From contig NC_089435.1 in the NCBI RefSeq assembly GCF_026210795.1, positions 3,658,001 to 3,722,000 on the forward strand: DNA of 64,000 nt. Direction: 5' to 3'. The position numbers were made by a program, and so were the translations under genes. The notes below the pieces were generated by a model, which worked only from the letters and a program-made list of their open reading frames with translations, searched no databases and was not told where the DNA came from. Each line of letters starts with the position of its first letter. Position 1 is the stretch's first letter. The stretch is from Rhizophagus irregularis (Eukaryota > Glomeromycota > Glomeromycetes > Glomerales > Glomeraceae). Positions 46,810 through 59,244 of the stretch are shown here, one piece after another.

Positions 46810-47830
46810 TTCTGCAGTTCCTGCGAATTCTACTTTAATGACTTGTACGAAAAATTGCTTGGTTTACTAGTATAATGAGTAAGTATCGAAATCATGCGAA
46901 TTTCTATCCATAATAATAAAACTCATGTTCACGTGTTTATGTTTTATTTCCATATATGATATAACAATGATATAATTATTAAATATTCGAAGGTTCAAGG
47001 TTCCTGCGGATTCTACTTTAATGACTTGTCGAAAAATTGCTTGGTTTAGTATAATGAGTAAGTATCGAAATCATGCGGTTCTATCCATAATAATAACAAG
47101 GAAAAACTCATGTTCACGCGTAATTATTTATTTCCATATAAAGTGATATAATTATTGAATATTCGAAGGTTTCTGCGGTTACTGCTTTAATGACTGGTAC
47201 GCCTGGTTTAGAATAATGAGTAAGTAATCGAAATTATCCTTATGTTCACGTGCGTGTTTTTATTTTCTCAACTGACATAATTATTACTAAGAAAGTTTCT
47301 GCGGTTCTACTTTAATGACTGGTACGAAAAAATTACCTGGTTTAGAATAATGAGTAAGTAATCGAAATTATGTGAATTTATCCTTATGTTCACGTGCATT
47401 TGTTTTTATTTCCTCAACTGACATAATTATTACTAAGAAAGTTTCTTTGCTTGGTTTAGAATAATGAGTAATTATGCGAATTGTACGAAAAAATTTCCTG
47501 GTTTAGAATAATGAGTAATTATGCGATTTATCCTTATGTTCACGTGCATTTGTTTTTATTTCCTCGTCTGACATAATTATTATTAAGAAAGTTTCTTTTC
47601 CTGGTTTAGAATAATGAGTAATTATGCGAATTTATCCTTATGTTCATGTGTATATGTTTTTATTTCCTCAACTGACATAATTATTACTAAGAGAGTTTCT
47701 GCAGTTCTGCTTAATGACTGGTACGAAAATTTGCATGATGTAATTATTGAGTATTCGAAAGTTTCTGTTAATGACTGGTACGAAAAATTACTTGATTTGG
47801 GTTTAAAGAGTTTTTTTTTTCATAAATAAT
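46810..47830 (+). repeat. Subrepeat array upstream of KWK copy B
   Basis: Same subrepeats as before copy A in the same order, with an additional partial unit near 47460-47520. It includes TTCACGTG boxes. Confidence 0.75.
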
Positions 47831-47904
47831 GGTCAATTTTTTTCCTTCAGAAATATTTTTTTTTCTTAAATTGTAAGAAATCCCACTTTTTCAAAAGTAT
47901 CATT

Positions 47905-49168
47905 ATGGAATCAGGAAATAAATTGAGAGAGTCCTCTCGTAAGAAAATTGAGGAATTGCTAATCGAAGGGAATCATAAGCGCAGTGATAGAAGCCAAAGC
48001 CGAAGCAGAAACAACAGCAGTAAAACCAACATCAACACCAACGAAACCATTAATGACGAAGTTAGCGTTCTTCAAACTAAGAGATGGCTTCCTGCAAATT
48101 CAAAAAATTGAAGGTATTCGCAAATATTTAAGAAATTAATAAAATTATCTTGTAATTAATATTTATTGTAATTATGGTAGATCGATTAACAAAGATTGAA
48201 AATAAAATCGATACTTTAAGTAAAGAAATACAAGAGTTTTAATCCGAGTTAAAAACTTTACTTTCTGATAAAATAAATTTGACATCAAGCATTAAAGAAT
48301 CATTCATAGCGGTAAAAATATCTTTGAAATATTTAATTTTATTATTTATTTACATTCTAATTATTTTGAATTTCGACTAATTTTAGGATGTTGTGAAAAA
48401 TGTTTCGAAATTATTAATAAAAGTATCGATTTACCCAACAAAAGATGAATGTTGTGGAGCGGTTGAAGGATATTTATCACTGAACCATGCGAGTTTTTTC
48501 TCTAATTTTACTGAAGACGATTGGATCGCGTTTTACAACGATAATATACATAAACAAGTAAGTCCTTATTCGATAACAAAATGTTTAATAAAATAAAATA
48601 AAATATTAAGTATTAACTTTCTTCGTAGTTAACAAAACAAGTACGGTCCGTAAGAGGAACATTGTCCTCGAAATCAAGGGAGGCTATTTTTTCTATATTC
48701 GGATCCCGTTTACCACCTATAAACACAAATGCCGGGCCGTCTGAAATTGCAAAATGGAAAAGAAAACCCGAGGTTAAAAGTTGTTTTGAAGGCTTGTTCA
48801 AAAAAATGAATCCCAAAGACAAAAATTCTTCGATTGTTTTAGCAAGCGTTATTGACAAAGTCCTCCAAAATGGCCATTCTAATGCAGAACTTGCATATGT
48901 TCTTGCGATCTGCTCAACAATTTTGAACCCAAATCATGACGAAATAATGTTGAAAAAGAATATCATGAAACAAAAAGTTAAAAAATTTTTAGTAAGTTTG
49001 TAATTTTATAGTAGTATTTAATAAAATAAGATTTCATGGCTAATCATATTATCTTTAAAGAAAAAAATCAATAGTCAAACGGTCATAATTTATTCCGATT
49101 TTGAAGATAATAGCTATGAGGAAGAAGAAAGTAGAAATGAAAAAGATGATGAAGAAGATGATGTATAA
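47905..49168 (+). pseudogene. KWK family copy B, frameshift and nonsense
   Basis: Exons 47905-48113, 48181-48311, 48387-48557, 48629-48991 and 49061-49168. Exon 1 is one nucleotide longer than in A, C and D because an A5 run became A6 before the splice donor. Exon 2 has TAA (GAGTTTTAATCC against GAGTTTAAATCC elsewhere). Exons 3-5 are open, with WKRKPEVKSCFEGLFKKM and an acidic tail. Exon lengths after exon 1 equal those of copy C. Probably not functional unless a start within the middle exons is used. Confidence 0.65.
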
Positions 49169-49799
49169 TAAGGTGAATTTTATTATATGCATAAGATAAT
49201 TATATATATGTTTATTTGTTTTAATAAATTTATTATTTTTTTTTTATTGGTTTGGCAGGACTGGTGAATTCATATTAATAATATAATATTACGAATTAGT
49301 AATTGATATGTCATTTAAAAGAGCATTTCCTTCAAAAAACAAATCAATAAATTTTACGTTTTTGCGATTAATTTGTATATAAAATTTTATTAATTTGAGT
49401 TTTTCTCATTTGACTGATAACTGTTAAACAATAAAGAATTTTTATACATGAAACACAAAAAATTATTTTGAATTTGATCGCAATTTTGTTAAAATTCATA
49501 GTTACAATTGAATGTGTAAAATTGTTCTATTTTTTTATTGGTTAGACTGGAGTTCATTGTCTGATCGGTCACACCAACTAATAAATTTGTGATCAAAAAA
49601 TGCTGATCAAACAACCCTGACTAATATATAATGAGTTGGAATTTTATTTCACTCAGGAGTGTATCATTAGATTTTTTATAATGTGTATGCATGCTTATGT
49701 TTTCGAAATTATATAAATTTTTTATCGTACAAAGAAAAACTTTAATTTTTATTGTTTCCATGTAAGATACGACTGACATAATTATTACTACTAAGTATG

Positions 49800-50825
49800 C
49801 GAAGGTTTCTGCAGTTCCTGCGAATTCTACTTTAATGACTTGTACGAAAAATTGCTTGGTTTAGTATAATGAGTAAGTATCGAAATCATGCGAATTTCTA
49901 TCTATAATAATAAAACTCATGTTCACGTGTTTATGTTTTATTTCCATATATGATATAACAATAATATAATTATTAAATATTCGAAGGTTCAAGGTTCCTG
50001 CGGATTCTACTTTAATGACTTGTACGAAAAATTGCTTGGTTTAGTATAATGAGTAAGTATCAAAATCATGCGGTTCTATCCATAATAATAACAAGGAAAA
50101 AACTCATGTTCACGCGTAATTATTTATTTCCATATAAAGTGATATAATTATTGAATATTCGAAGGTTTCTGCGGTTACTGCTTTAATGACTGGTACGCCT
50201 GGTTTAGAATAATGAGTAAGTAATCGAAATTATCCTTATGTTCACGTGCGTGTTTTTATTTCCTCAACTGATATAATTATTACTAAGAAAGTTTCTGCAG
50301 TTCTACTTTAATGACTGGTACGAAAAAATTACCTGGTTTAGAATAATGAGTAAGTAATCGAAATTATGTGAATTTATCCTTATGTTCACGTGCATTTGTT
50401 TTTATTTCCTCAACTGACATAATTATTACTAAGAAAGTTGTTTTGCTTGGTTTATAATAATGAGTAATTATGCGAATTGTACGAAAAAATTTCCTGGTTT
50501 AGAATAATGAGTAATTATGCGATTTATCCTTATGTTCACATGCATTTGTTTTATTTTCCTCGTCTGACATAATTATTACTAAGAAAGTTTCTTTTCCTGG
50601 TTTAGAATAATGAGTAATTATGCGAATTTATCCTTATGTTCATGTGTATATGTTTTTATTTCCTCAACTGACATAATTATTACTAAGAGAGTTTCTGCAG
50701 TTCTGCTTAATGACTGGTACGAAAATTTGCATGATGTAATTATTGAATATTCGAAAGTTTCTGTTAATGACTGGTACGAAAAATTGCTTGATTTGGGTTT
50801 AAAGAGTTTTTTTTTTTCATAAATA
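49800..50825 (+). repeat. Subrepeat array upstream of KWK copy C
   Basis: Same organisation as upstream of copies A and B. This array sits in front of the fully open copy, so it is the best candidate for a working promoter. Confidence 0.75.
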
Positions 50826-50901
50826 ATGGTCAATTTTTTTCCTTCAGAAATATTTTTTTTTCTTAAATTGTAAGAAATCCCACTTTTTCAAAAGTATCAT
50901 T

Positions 50902-52174
50902 ATGGAATCAGGAAATAAATTGAGAGAGTCCTCTCGTAAGAAAATTGAGGAATTGCTAATCGAAGGGAATCATAAGCGCAGTGATAGAAGCCAAAGCCGA
51001 AGCAGAAACAACAGCAGTAAAACCAACATCAACACCAACGAAACCATTAATGACGAAGTTAGCGTTCTTCAAACTAAGAGATGGCTTCCTGCAAATTCAA
51101 AAATTGAAGGTATTCACAAATATTTAAGAAATTAATAAAATTATCTTGTAATTAATATTTATTGTAATTATGGTAGATCGATTAACAAAGATTGAAAATA
51201 AAATCAATACTTTAAGTAAAGAAATACACGAGTTTAAATCCGAGTTAAAAACTTTACTTTCTGATAAAATAAATTTGTCATCAAGCGTTAAAGAATCATT
51301 CATAGCGGTAGGAATATCTTTGAAATATTTAGTTTTATTATTTATTTACATTCTAATTATTTTGAATTTCGACTAATTTTAGGATGTTGTGAAAAATGTT
51401 TTGAAATTATTAATAAAAGTATCAATTTACCTAACAAAAGATGAATGTTATGGAGCGGTTGAAGGATATTTAATACTGAACCATGCGAGTTTTTTCTCTA
51501 ATTTTACTGAAGACGATTGGATCGCGTATTATAACAAGAATATACATAAACAAGTAAGTCCTTATTCGATAACAAAATGTTTAATAAAATAAAATAAAAT
51601 ATTAAGTATTAACTTTCTTCGTAAAGTTAACAAAACAAGTACGGTCCATAAGAAGAACATTGTCCTCGAAATCAATGGAGGCTATTTTTTCTATATTCGG
51701 ATCCCGTTTACCACCTATAAACACAAATGCCGGGCCGTCTGAAGTAGCAAAATGGAAGAGAAAATCCGAAGTTAAAGATTGTTTTGAAGGCCTGTTCAAA
51801 AAAATGAATTCCAAAGACAAAAATTCTTCGATTGTTTTAGCAAGCGTTATTGACAGAGTCCTCCAAGGTGGCAATTCTAATGCAGAACTTGCATATGTTC
51901 TTGCGACCTGCTCAACAATTTTGAACCCACATCATGACGAAATAATGTTGAAAAAGAATATCATGAAACAAAAAGTTAAAAAATTTTTAGTAAGTTTGTA
52001 ATTTTGTAGTAGTATTTAATAAAATATCATTTCATGGCTAATCAATCATATTATTCTTTAAAGGAAAAAATCAATAATCAAACGGCCATAAAATATTCCG
52101 ATTTTGAAGATAATAACTATGAGGAAGAAGAAGGTGGAAATGAAACTGAAGATGATGAAGAAGATGATGTATAA
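50902..52174 (+). CDS. KWK family copy C, intact, 327 aa, unknown function
   Basis: Exons 50902-51109, 51177-51307, 51383-51553, 51627-51989 and 52064-52174 total 984 nt with all junctions in frame; GT-AG introns. N-terminal part: basic, with a Ser/Arg/Gln patch (RSDRSQSRSRNNSSK) that could act in nuclear targeting. Residues about 70-110 form a coiled coil (DRLTKIENKINTLSKEIHEF). Then a module with FSNFTEDDWIAYYNKNIH, and a module with GSRLPPINTNAGPSEVAKWK, CFEGLFKKM, and AELAYVLATCSTILNP. The C-terminus is acidic (YEEEEGGNETEDDEED). Intron 1 spans what would otherwise read as the C-terminus of a 77-codon ORF. I recognise no described domain. Basic, coiled and acidic segments suggest a nucleic-acid or chromatin protein, by inference only. 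Confidence 0.7.
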
Positions 52175-52854
52175 TAAGGTGAATTTTATATGCATAAGAT
52201 AATTATATATATGTTTATTTGTTTTAATAAATTTATTATTTTTTTTTATTGGTTTGGTAGGACTGGTGAATATATTAATAATATAACAAATATTACGAAT
52301 TAGTAATTGATATGTACAATTTCAAAAAAAAAAATGCCCCCACTCTTCTAAATTTTATAAATTACATTTATTTGATAATCATTTAAAAGAGCATCTCCTT
52401 CAAAAAACAAATCAATAAATTTTACGTTTTTGCGATTAATTTGTATATAAAATTTTATTAATTTGAGTTTTTCTCATTTGGCTGATAACTGTTAAACAAA
52501 TAAAAGAATTTTTATACATGAAACACAAAAAATTATTTTGAATTTAATCGTAATTTTGTTAAAATTCATAGTTACAATTGATTCGTAAATTGTTCTATTT
52601 TTTATTGGTTAGACTGGAGTTCATTGTCTGATCGGTCACACCAACTAATATCAAAAATGCTGATCAAACAACCCTGACTAATATATAATGAGTTTGAATT
52701 TTATTTCACTCAGGAGTGGTATCATTAGATTTTTTATTCTGTGTATGCATGCTTATGTTCGAAATTATACAAATTTTTTATCGTGCAAAGAAAAACTTTA
52801 ATGTTTATTTGTTTCCATGTAAGATACGACTGACATAATTATTACTACTAAGTA

Positions 52855-53620
52855 TGCGAAGGTTTCTGCAGTTTCTGCGAATTCTACTTTAATGACTTGT
52901 ACGAAAAATTGCTTGGTTTAGTATAATGAGTAAGTATCGAAATCATGCGAATTTCTATCCATAATAATAAAACTCATGTTCACGTGTTTATGTTTTATTT
53001 CCATATATGATATAACAATGATATAATTATTAAATATTCGAAGGTTCAAGGTTCCTGCGGATTCTACTTTAATGACTTGTACGAAAAATTGCTTGGTTTA
53101 GTATAATGAGTAAGTATCGAAATCATGCGGTTCTATCCATAATAATAACAAGGAAAAAACTCATGTTCACGCGTAATTATTTATTTTTATATAAAGTGAT
53201 ATAATTATTGAATATTCGAAGGTTTCTGCGGTTACTGCTTTAATGACTGGTACGCCTGGTTTAGAATAATGAGTAAGTAATCGAAATTATCCTTATGTTC
53301 ACGTACGTGTTTTTATTTCCTCAACTGACATAATTATTACTAAGAAAGTTTTTTTGCTTGGTTTAGAATAATGAGTAATTATGTGAATTGTACGAAAAAA
53401 TTTCCTGGTTTAGAATAATGAGTAATTATGCGATTTATCCTTATGTTCACGCGCATTTGTTTTTATTTCCTCAACTGACATAATTATTACTAAGAAAGTT
53501 TCTGCGGTTCTGCTTAATGACTGGTACGAAAATTTGCATGATGTAATTATTGAGTATTCGAAAGTTTCTGTTAATGACTGGTACGAAAAATTGTTAAAGA
53601 GTTTTTTTTTTTCATAAATA
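52855..53620 (+). repeat. Subrepeat array upstream of KWK copy D, shortened
   Basis: Fewer subrepeats than in the other units; one or more middle units are missing. Otherwise the order and motifs are the same. Confidence 0.7.
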
Positions 53621-53696
53621 ATGGTCAATTTTTTTTCTTCAGAAATATTTTTTTTTTCTTAAATTGTAAGAAATCCCATTTTTCAAAAGTATCATT

Positions 53697-54869
53697 ATGG
53701 AATCAGGAAATAAATTGAGAGAATCCTCTCGTAAGAAAATTGAGGAATTGCTAATCGAAGGGAATCACAAGCGTAGTGATAGAAGCCGAAGCCGAAGCAG
53801 AAACAACAACAGTAAAACCAACATCAACACCAGCGAAACCATCAATGACGAAGTTAACGTTCTTCAGACTAAGAGATGGCTTCCTGTAAATTCAAAAATT
53901 GAAGGTATTCGCAAATATTTAAGAAATTAATAAAATTATCTTGTAATTAATATTTATTGTAATTATGGTAGATCGATTAACAAAGATTGAAAATAAAATC
54001 GATACTTTAAGTAAAGAAATACACGAGTTTAAATCCGAATTAAAAAATTTACTTTCTGATAAAATAAATTTGTCATCAAGCGTTAAAGAATCATTCATAG
54101 TGGTAGGAATATCTTTGAAATATTTAATTTTATTATTTATTTACGTTCTAATTATTTTGATTGAAGGATATTTAGTACTGAACCATGCGAGTTTTTTCTC
54201 TAATTTTACTGAAGACGATTGGATCACGTATTACAACGAGAATATACATAAACAAGTAAGTCCTTATTCGATAACAAAATGTTTAATAAAATAAAATAAA
54301 ATATTAAGTATTAACTTTCTTTGTAAAGTTAACAAAACAAGTACGGTCCGTAAGAGGAACATTGTCCTCGAAATCAAGGAAGGCTATTTTTTCTATATTC
54401 GGATCCCGTTTACCACCTATAAACACAAATGCCGGGCCGTCTGAAGTAGTAAAGTGGGAGAGAAAACCCGAAGTTAAAGATTGTTTTGAAGGCCTGTTCA
54501 AAAAAATGAATCCCAAGGACAAAAATTCTTCGATTGTTTTAATGAGCGTTATTGACAGAGTCCTCCAAAATGACCATTCTAATGCAGAACTTGCATATGT
54601 TCTTGCGATCTGCTCAACAATTTTAAACCCAAATCATGACGAAATAAGGTGTAAAAAGAATATCATGAAACAAAAAGTTAAAAAATTTTTAGTAAGTTTG
54701 TAATTTTGTAGTAGCATTTAATAAAATATCATTTCATGGCTAATCATATTATTCTTTAAAGAAAAAAATCAACAGTCAAACGGGCATAAGATATTCCGAT
54801 TTTGAAGATAATAGCTATGAGGAAGAAGAAAGCGGAAATGAAACTGAAGATGAAGATGATGATGTATAA
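53697..54869 (+). CDS. KWK family copy D, in-frame deletion and retained intron, 320 aa
   Basis: Exons 53697-53904, 53972-54255, 54329-54691 and 54762-54869, total 963 nt in frame. Relative to copy C, roughly 110 bp are lost, removing the acceptor of intron 2 and the first third of exon 3. The junction has a short shared TTGA. The former intron now reads through in frame and adds a hydrophobic stretch (GISLKYLILLFIYVLIIL) between the coiled coil and EGYLVLNHASFF. The KWK motif reads VKWERKPEVKDCFEGLF. This would turn a soluble protein into one with a possible membrane segment. Whether it is expressed is unknown. Confidence 0.6.
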
Positions 54870-55085
54870 TAAGGTGAATTTTATTGTATGCATAAGATAT
54901 TTTTTTTATTGGTGTGGCAGGACTGGTGAATTTTATGTTTTTGCGATTAATTTGTATATAAAATTTATTAATTTGAGTTTTTCTCATTTGGCTGATAACT
55001 GTTAAACAAATAAAAGAATTTTTATCCATGAAACACAAAATTATTTTGAATTTGATCGCACAAAATTTATCAATTTTGTTAAAAT

Positions 55086-55539
55086 TCATTTTTTTGTTCC
55101 TCTTTCGCAATATTTGGAAAGTTAAATTTATTTCTATCAAGTCTGATGCCGAGTGCCGACCATAAGAAATTATAAATTTGTGAAAAGTGTTACAAATTAA
55201 CCTCTAGTTATTTGTTATATTATTTATATAGTATATATTATCAACACGTCATGCATATTTCTCTTAATTTTATATTTATCATGCAAGAATTTTTTTTTAA
55301 TAGTCGAGGTCAGAATTCTTTAGGACTCTACCAAAATCATATAATTTGACTCACAGATTACGAATTAATTTTATAAATCTAGTAAATTTGATAAATTAAC
55401 CTATTATGGCATATACATGTGTTCATATGATCATCTAAAAATAGCTAAACACGAATTAAATAAACAAACTTAATATTCTCTATACGCTCTATTTTGCAAG
55501 GATCGCTCATTGTACATTTGCGTAGCAGAAGACTAGCAG
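55086..55539. other. Spacer
   Basis: AT-rich, no gene, lies between the 3-kb array and the next tandem repeat. Confidence 0.6.
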
Positions 55540-57000
55540 AAGTATCATGGAAAGTATTTATATATATTCATAGGCTTTATGAATATTTATAATATTAATA
55601 AATTATACATGAAAAAGCTTTGCAACAGCTGCTGGAAAAATGAACGCGTACTTTCAATATAGTAGAAGTATGGAAGTTATTTATATTTCATAATTTCATT
55701 AATATTCGTAGGTTTACGACTATTTCATAATATTAATAATTGTTCATGGAAAGTTTTGCGTACAATATAATTGTAAAGGTATGGAAAGTATTTATACTCC
55801 ATAATTTAACTATTTTATACAATATTAATAATTATAACTGTTGGTCTAACTTTTGAACTTATAAAGTAAAAATAAAATTAACGCGTGCTCTCAATGTAGT
55901 AGTGTAGAAGGAATAGAAGGTATTTGTACTTTGTAATTTCGTTAATGTGTTTACGTCTTTTTTATAAAAAATATTAATAATCACGCATAATGAACTGTTG
56001 GTTTAACTTTTTGAACTTGTAGAAATAAAGTTAACGCATGCTTTCAATGTAGTAGTGTAGAAGGAATGGAAGGTATTTGTACTTTATAATTTCGTTAATG
56101 TTCGTATATTTACGTCTTTTTTATAAAATATTAATAATCACATAAAATGACAACTGTTGGCCCAACTTATTGAACTTGAATATTCGTTGATGCAGAAATG
56201 AATTTAACGCTCTCAACGTAGTAGTGTAGAAGGAATGGAAGGTATGTACTTCACGATTTCGTTAATGTTCGTATGTTTACGTCTTTTTTTATAAAAAATA
56301 TTAATAATCACGCATATTGAAACTGTTGGTTTAACTTTTTGAACTTGTAGAAATAAAGTTAACGCGTGCTCTTAACGTAATAGTGTAGAAGAGATGGAAG
56401 GTATGATCACAACTGTTGGTCCAACTTTTTGAACTTGTAATTGTTTGTTTGACGTAGTAGTGTAGAAGGAATGGAAGGTATGTACTTCACGATTTCGTTA
56501 ATGTTCGTATGTTTACGTCTTTTTTATAAAAAATATTAATAATCACGCATATTGAAACTGTTAGTTTAACTTTTTGAACTTATAGAAATAAAGTTAACGC
56601 GTGCTCCCAACGTAATAGTGTAGAAGGGATGGAAGGTATGTATTCCTTAATTTCGTTAATGTTCGTATGTTTACGACTTTTTAATAATAATCACAACTGT
56701 TTGGTCCAACTTTTTGAACTTGTAATGTTTGTTTGATGTAGAGATGAATTTAACGCATGTTCTCAACGTAATAGTGTAGAAGGAGTGGAAGGTATGTACC
56801 TCACAATTTCGTTAATGTTCGTAAGTTTACTTTTTTTTTATAAAAAATATTAATAATCACGCATAATGATAACTGTTGGTCTAACTTTTGATCTTGTAAT
56901 ATTCGTTGATGCAGAAATGAATTTAACGCATGCTATCGAACGTAGCAGTGTAAAAGGACTGAAGGTATGTACTTCATAATTTCGTTAATGTTCGTACGAC
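55540..57000. repeat. Tandem repeat of about 80-170 bp, about nine units
   Basis: Units contain TAGTGTAGAAGGAATGGAAG, AATTTCGTTAATGTTCGTAT, GTTTACGTCTTTTTTATAAA, ATATTAATAATCACGCATA, CTGTTGGTTTAACTTTTTGA and AAATAAAGTTAACGCGTGCT. GTGTAGAAGG-type starts fall near 55901, 56053, 56223, 56381, 56459, 56617, 56772 and 56948, with more diverged units before. One unit (56381-56459) is truncated. Non-coding. Confidence 0.85.
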
Positions 57001-57409
57001 TTTATTACAATTATGTTTATAGGTTAAGTTTTAATAACAATTTGTCTTTACAACACATCCTTTTGATATTAACAAATAATGTTATCCAAATGACTTTTAT
57101 TTTATAATATCAGATATAGCAAAATATTAATCGCAGATGAAATAGAAGTGAAGTTGAAAAATAAAAAGTCAAAGAACGAAAGTCAAATAAATGAAGATAA
57201 GCGACAAATAAGATTAAAAAAAATTCTATTGACGAGATTGAACGCAATATTATGATAGTTTTAAATACAAATTATTTATTGTAGCTATATTTCGAATAAA
57301 AATACAAAAATTACATAAATTTATAAAATATTACGTGTAAGTTACAGTGAAAAATGTTATTTTGTAATTACATATATTAATCACTTGAATTTGTGAAAAA
57401 AGTTCGCGA
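57001..57409. other. Spacer
   Basis: AT-rich sequence between two arrays; nothing recognised. Confidence 0.6.
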
Positions 57410-57850
57410 AATAATAATATTTTGGAAAAGTTTCGAAATATTGTACCGTAATCCTGCGAAATTCTGCGATGTAAAATTACGAAATGTTATACTTTCGGAA
57501 AAGTTTCGAAATATTATACCGTAAACCTACGAAATTCTGCGATGTAAAATTACGAAATATTACATTTTCGAAAAGTTTCGAAATATTGCACCCGTAAACC
57601 TACGAAAATCCTACGACGTAAAATTACGAAATATTACACTTTCAAAAAGTTTCGAAATATTGCACCCGTAAACCTACGAAAATCCCACGACGTAAAATTA
57701 CGAAATATTACACTTTCAAAAAGTTTCGAAATATTGCACCCGTAAACCTACGAAAATCCCACGACGTAAAATTACGAAATATTACACTTTCGAAAAGTTT
57801 TGAAATATTGCACCATAAATCTAAGAAATTCTACGATGTAAAATTTACAT
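57410..57850. repeat. 73-74-bp tandem repeat, about six copies
   Basis: AAGTTTCGAAATATT recurs near 57428, 57501, 57573, 57647, 57721 and (changed) 57795. Between occurrences lie CCGTAAACCTACGAAA, CCACGACGTAAAATTACGAA and ATATTACACTTT. Degenerate related sequence continues to about 58020. It shares a TTTCGAAA / CGAAATATT vocabulary with the 51-bp array at 34.3 kb. Confidence 0.85.
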
Positions 57851-58020
57851 ACATGGCAATATTACACTGTAATTCTACGAAATATTACGCGTAAACTTAC
57901 GAAATATTGCGTTGAAATTACGAAATATTACTGTTGCGTAATTTTTCGAAGGTCATGTAAATTTACGGAGTATTTCGCAGGCGTAAATTTTCGTAATATT
58001 ACGCCGTATTCAATTTGCAG

Positions 58021-58703
58021 ATGTAGGTAAGCTATATATATTCTAATGAGTTTACTCTATTTATAATTCTGGATAATACTATTAAGAACATAGATATTAT
58101 ACTAATATAAAAACTATTCTATAAAATATATATGAAAAAATATTCAAAAACCTTTTAAATATTTTTGATGTAATCCTTTTTCAGTTTTTTTTTCAATATT
58201 ATTTACTAATTTCACTAGCATTTTTATTAATATACTGTATATATGTAATTGTATTTTAATTAAGCAACCTTCTAACCATTTTAGAAATTATCATATTCTA
58301 AATTAATATATTTTTAAATATTTTTTGCAAACTGCTGGTAATATTATAATTTACAATATATAATGGATTAGAAAAATGACTTTCTATTTAGATTAAACTC
58401 TAAAACAGATAATTAATTTTAAAAATTCAATATATTAATAATTCACTTAGCCATTTATTTATTTGAACTTGTGAATAAATCAATTTGGATTTATCTTTAA
58501 TTCATAATTTTTTTTATATATAGAGAAAAAAAAAACTGAAATAAAAACTGTTTGTTTTTTATGAAATAAAGTGATAGATTTCTTTTTGATAGATATTAAA
58601 GTTATATATGGATTTTATTTTTTTACTTTTTTATTAAATTTTACTTTTCTATTATTTATTTTTTATTTATCTTTACTTTTATATTTTACTTAATAGATCG
58701 AGT
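58021..58703. other. AT-rich spacer
   Basis: Very AT-rich, low complexity, no gene seen. Confidence 0.6.
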
Positions 58704-59244
58704 AGGACCCAGAAATATATATACAGGGGTAGGGTATACAGATGCGTCACCATCATAGTAAAATTAGAAAGAATAAAGTTTTGATTTGCGTACAATCTAA
58801 GAATTTTCCATCCATAGCTAGATCATCAAAATTGCGTATTTTTTATCAAAATTTTTATATGTAAAAAATTAGTTTGCGTATTTTTAGCCTAAATTTAGCT
58901 AATCTTATATATTTACTGTACATTAACCGCATTGTAATATTTAGTATTAATTGAAGAAATTCTAAGGGTTTAAAAAGTTAAATTTTAGAAAAATATTATT
59001 AAAAAAATGGTAAATTAGAATAAATTCTATTTTTTCACATTAGTATTTGGTTTTATAAATAATATAGAAGTCATGATAAAATAATTAATAACTTAATGTC
59101 TGAAATTTTATTTGCGTATTTTTTGCAGGATTTTCAATATCAGGTGTCAATTATGCGTACTACTCATATAAAAAGTCTCTGCATACAGCTCATAGTAAAA
59201 AAAAATTTTGCTACCTGACCCTTATATATATATTTCTGGATCCT
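58704..59244. mobile_element. hAT-type MITE, 541 bp
   Basis: The ends AGGACCCAGAAATATATATA and the complement of TATATATATTTCTGGATCCT are inverted. The 8-bp flanks GATCGAGT (58696-58703) and GATCAAGT (59245-59252) match at 7 of 8 positions. The ends match the 224-bp element at 29651 but the interior differs. No coding frame. Confidence 0.8.

Larger units (their letters stand above)
43512..55085. repeat. Four tandem 3-kb units, each with one KWK gene
   Basis: Units start near 43512, 46512, 49508 and 52578. Each comprises a conserved start (ATTGGTTAGACTG, then CTGATCGGT..CACACCAACTAAT), about 1.2 kb of subrepeats, one KWK gene of 1.2-1.3 kb, and a 3' spacer. The spacer string TTTTTATACATGAAACACAA precedes units 2-4 and a close variant lies near 55020 at the end of unit 4, fixing the boundaries. 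Units are highly similar, so duplication is recent; the fourth is shortened. Confidence 0.9.
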
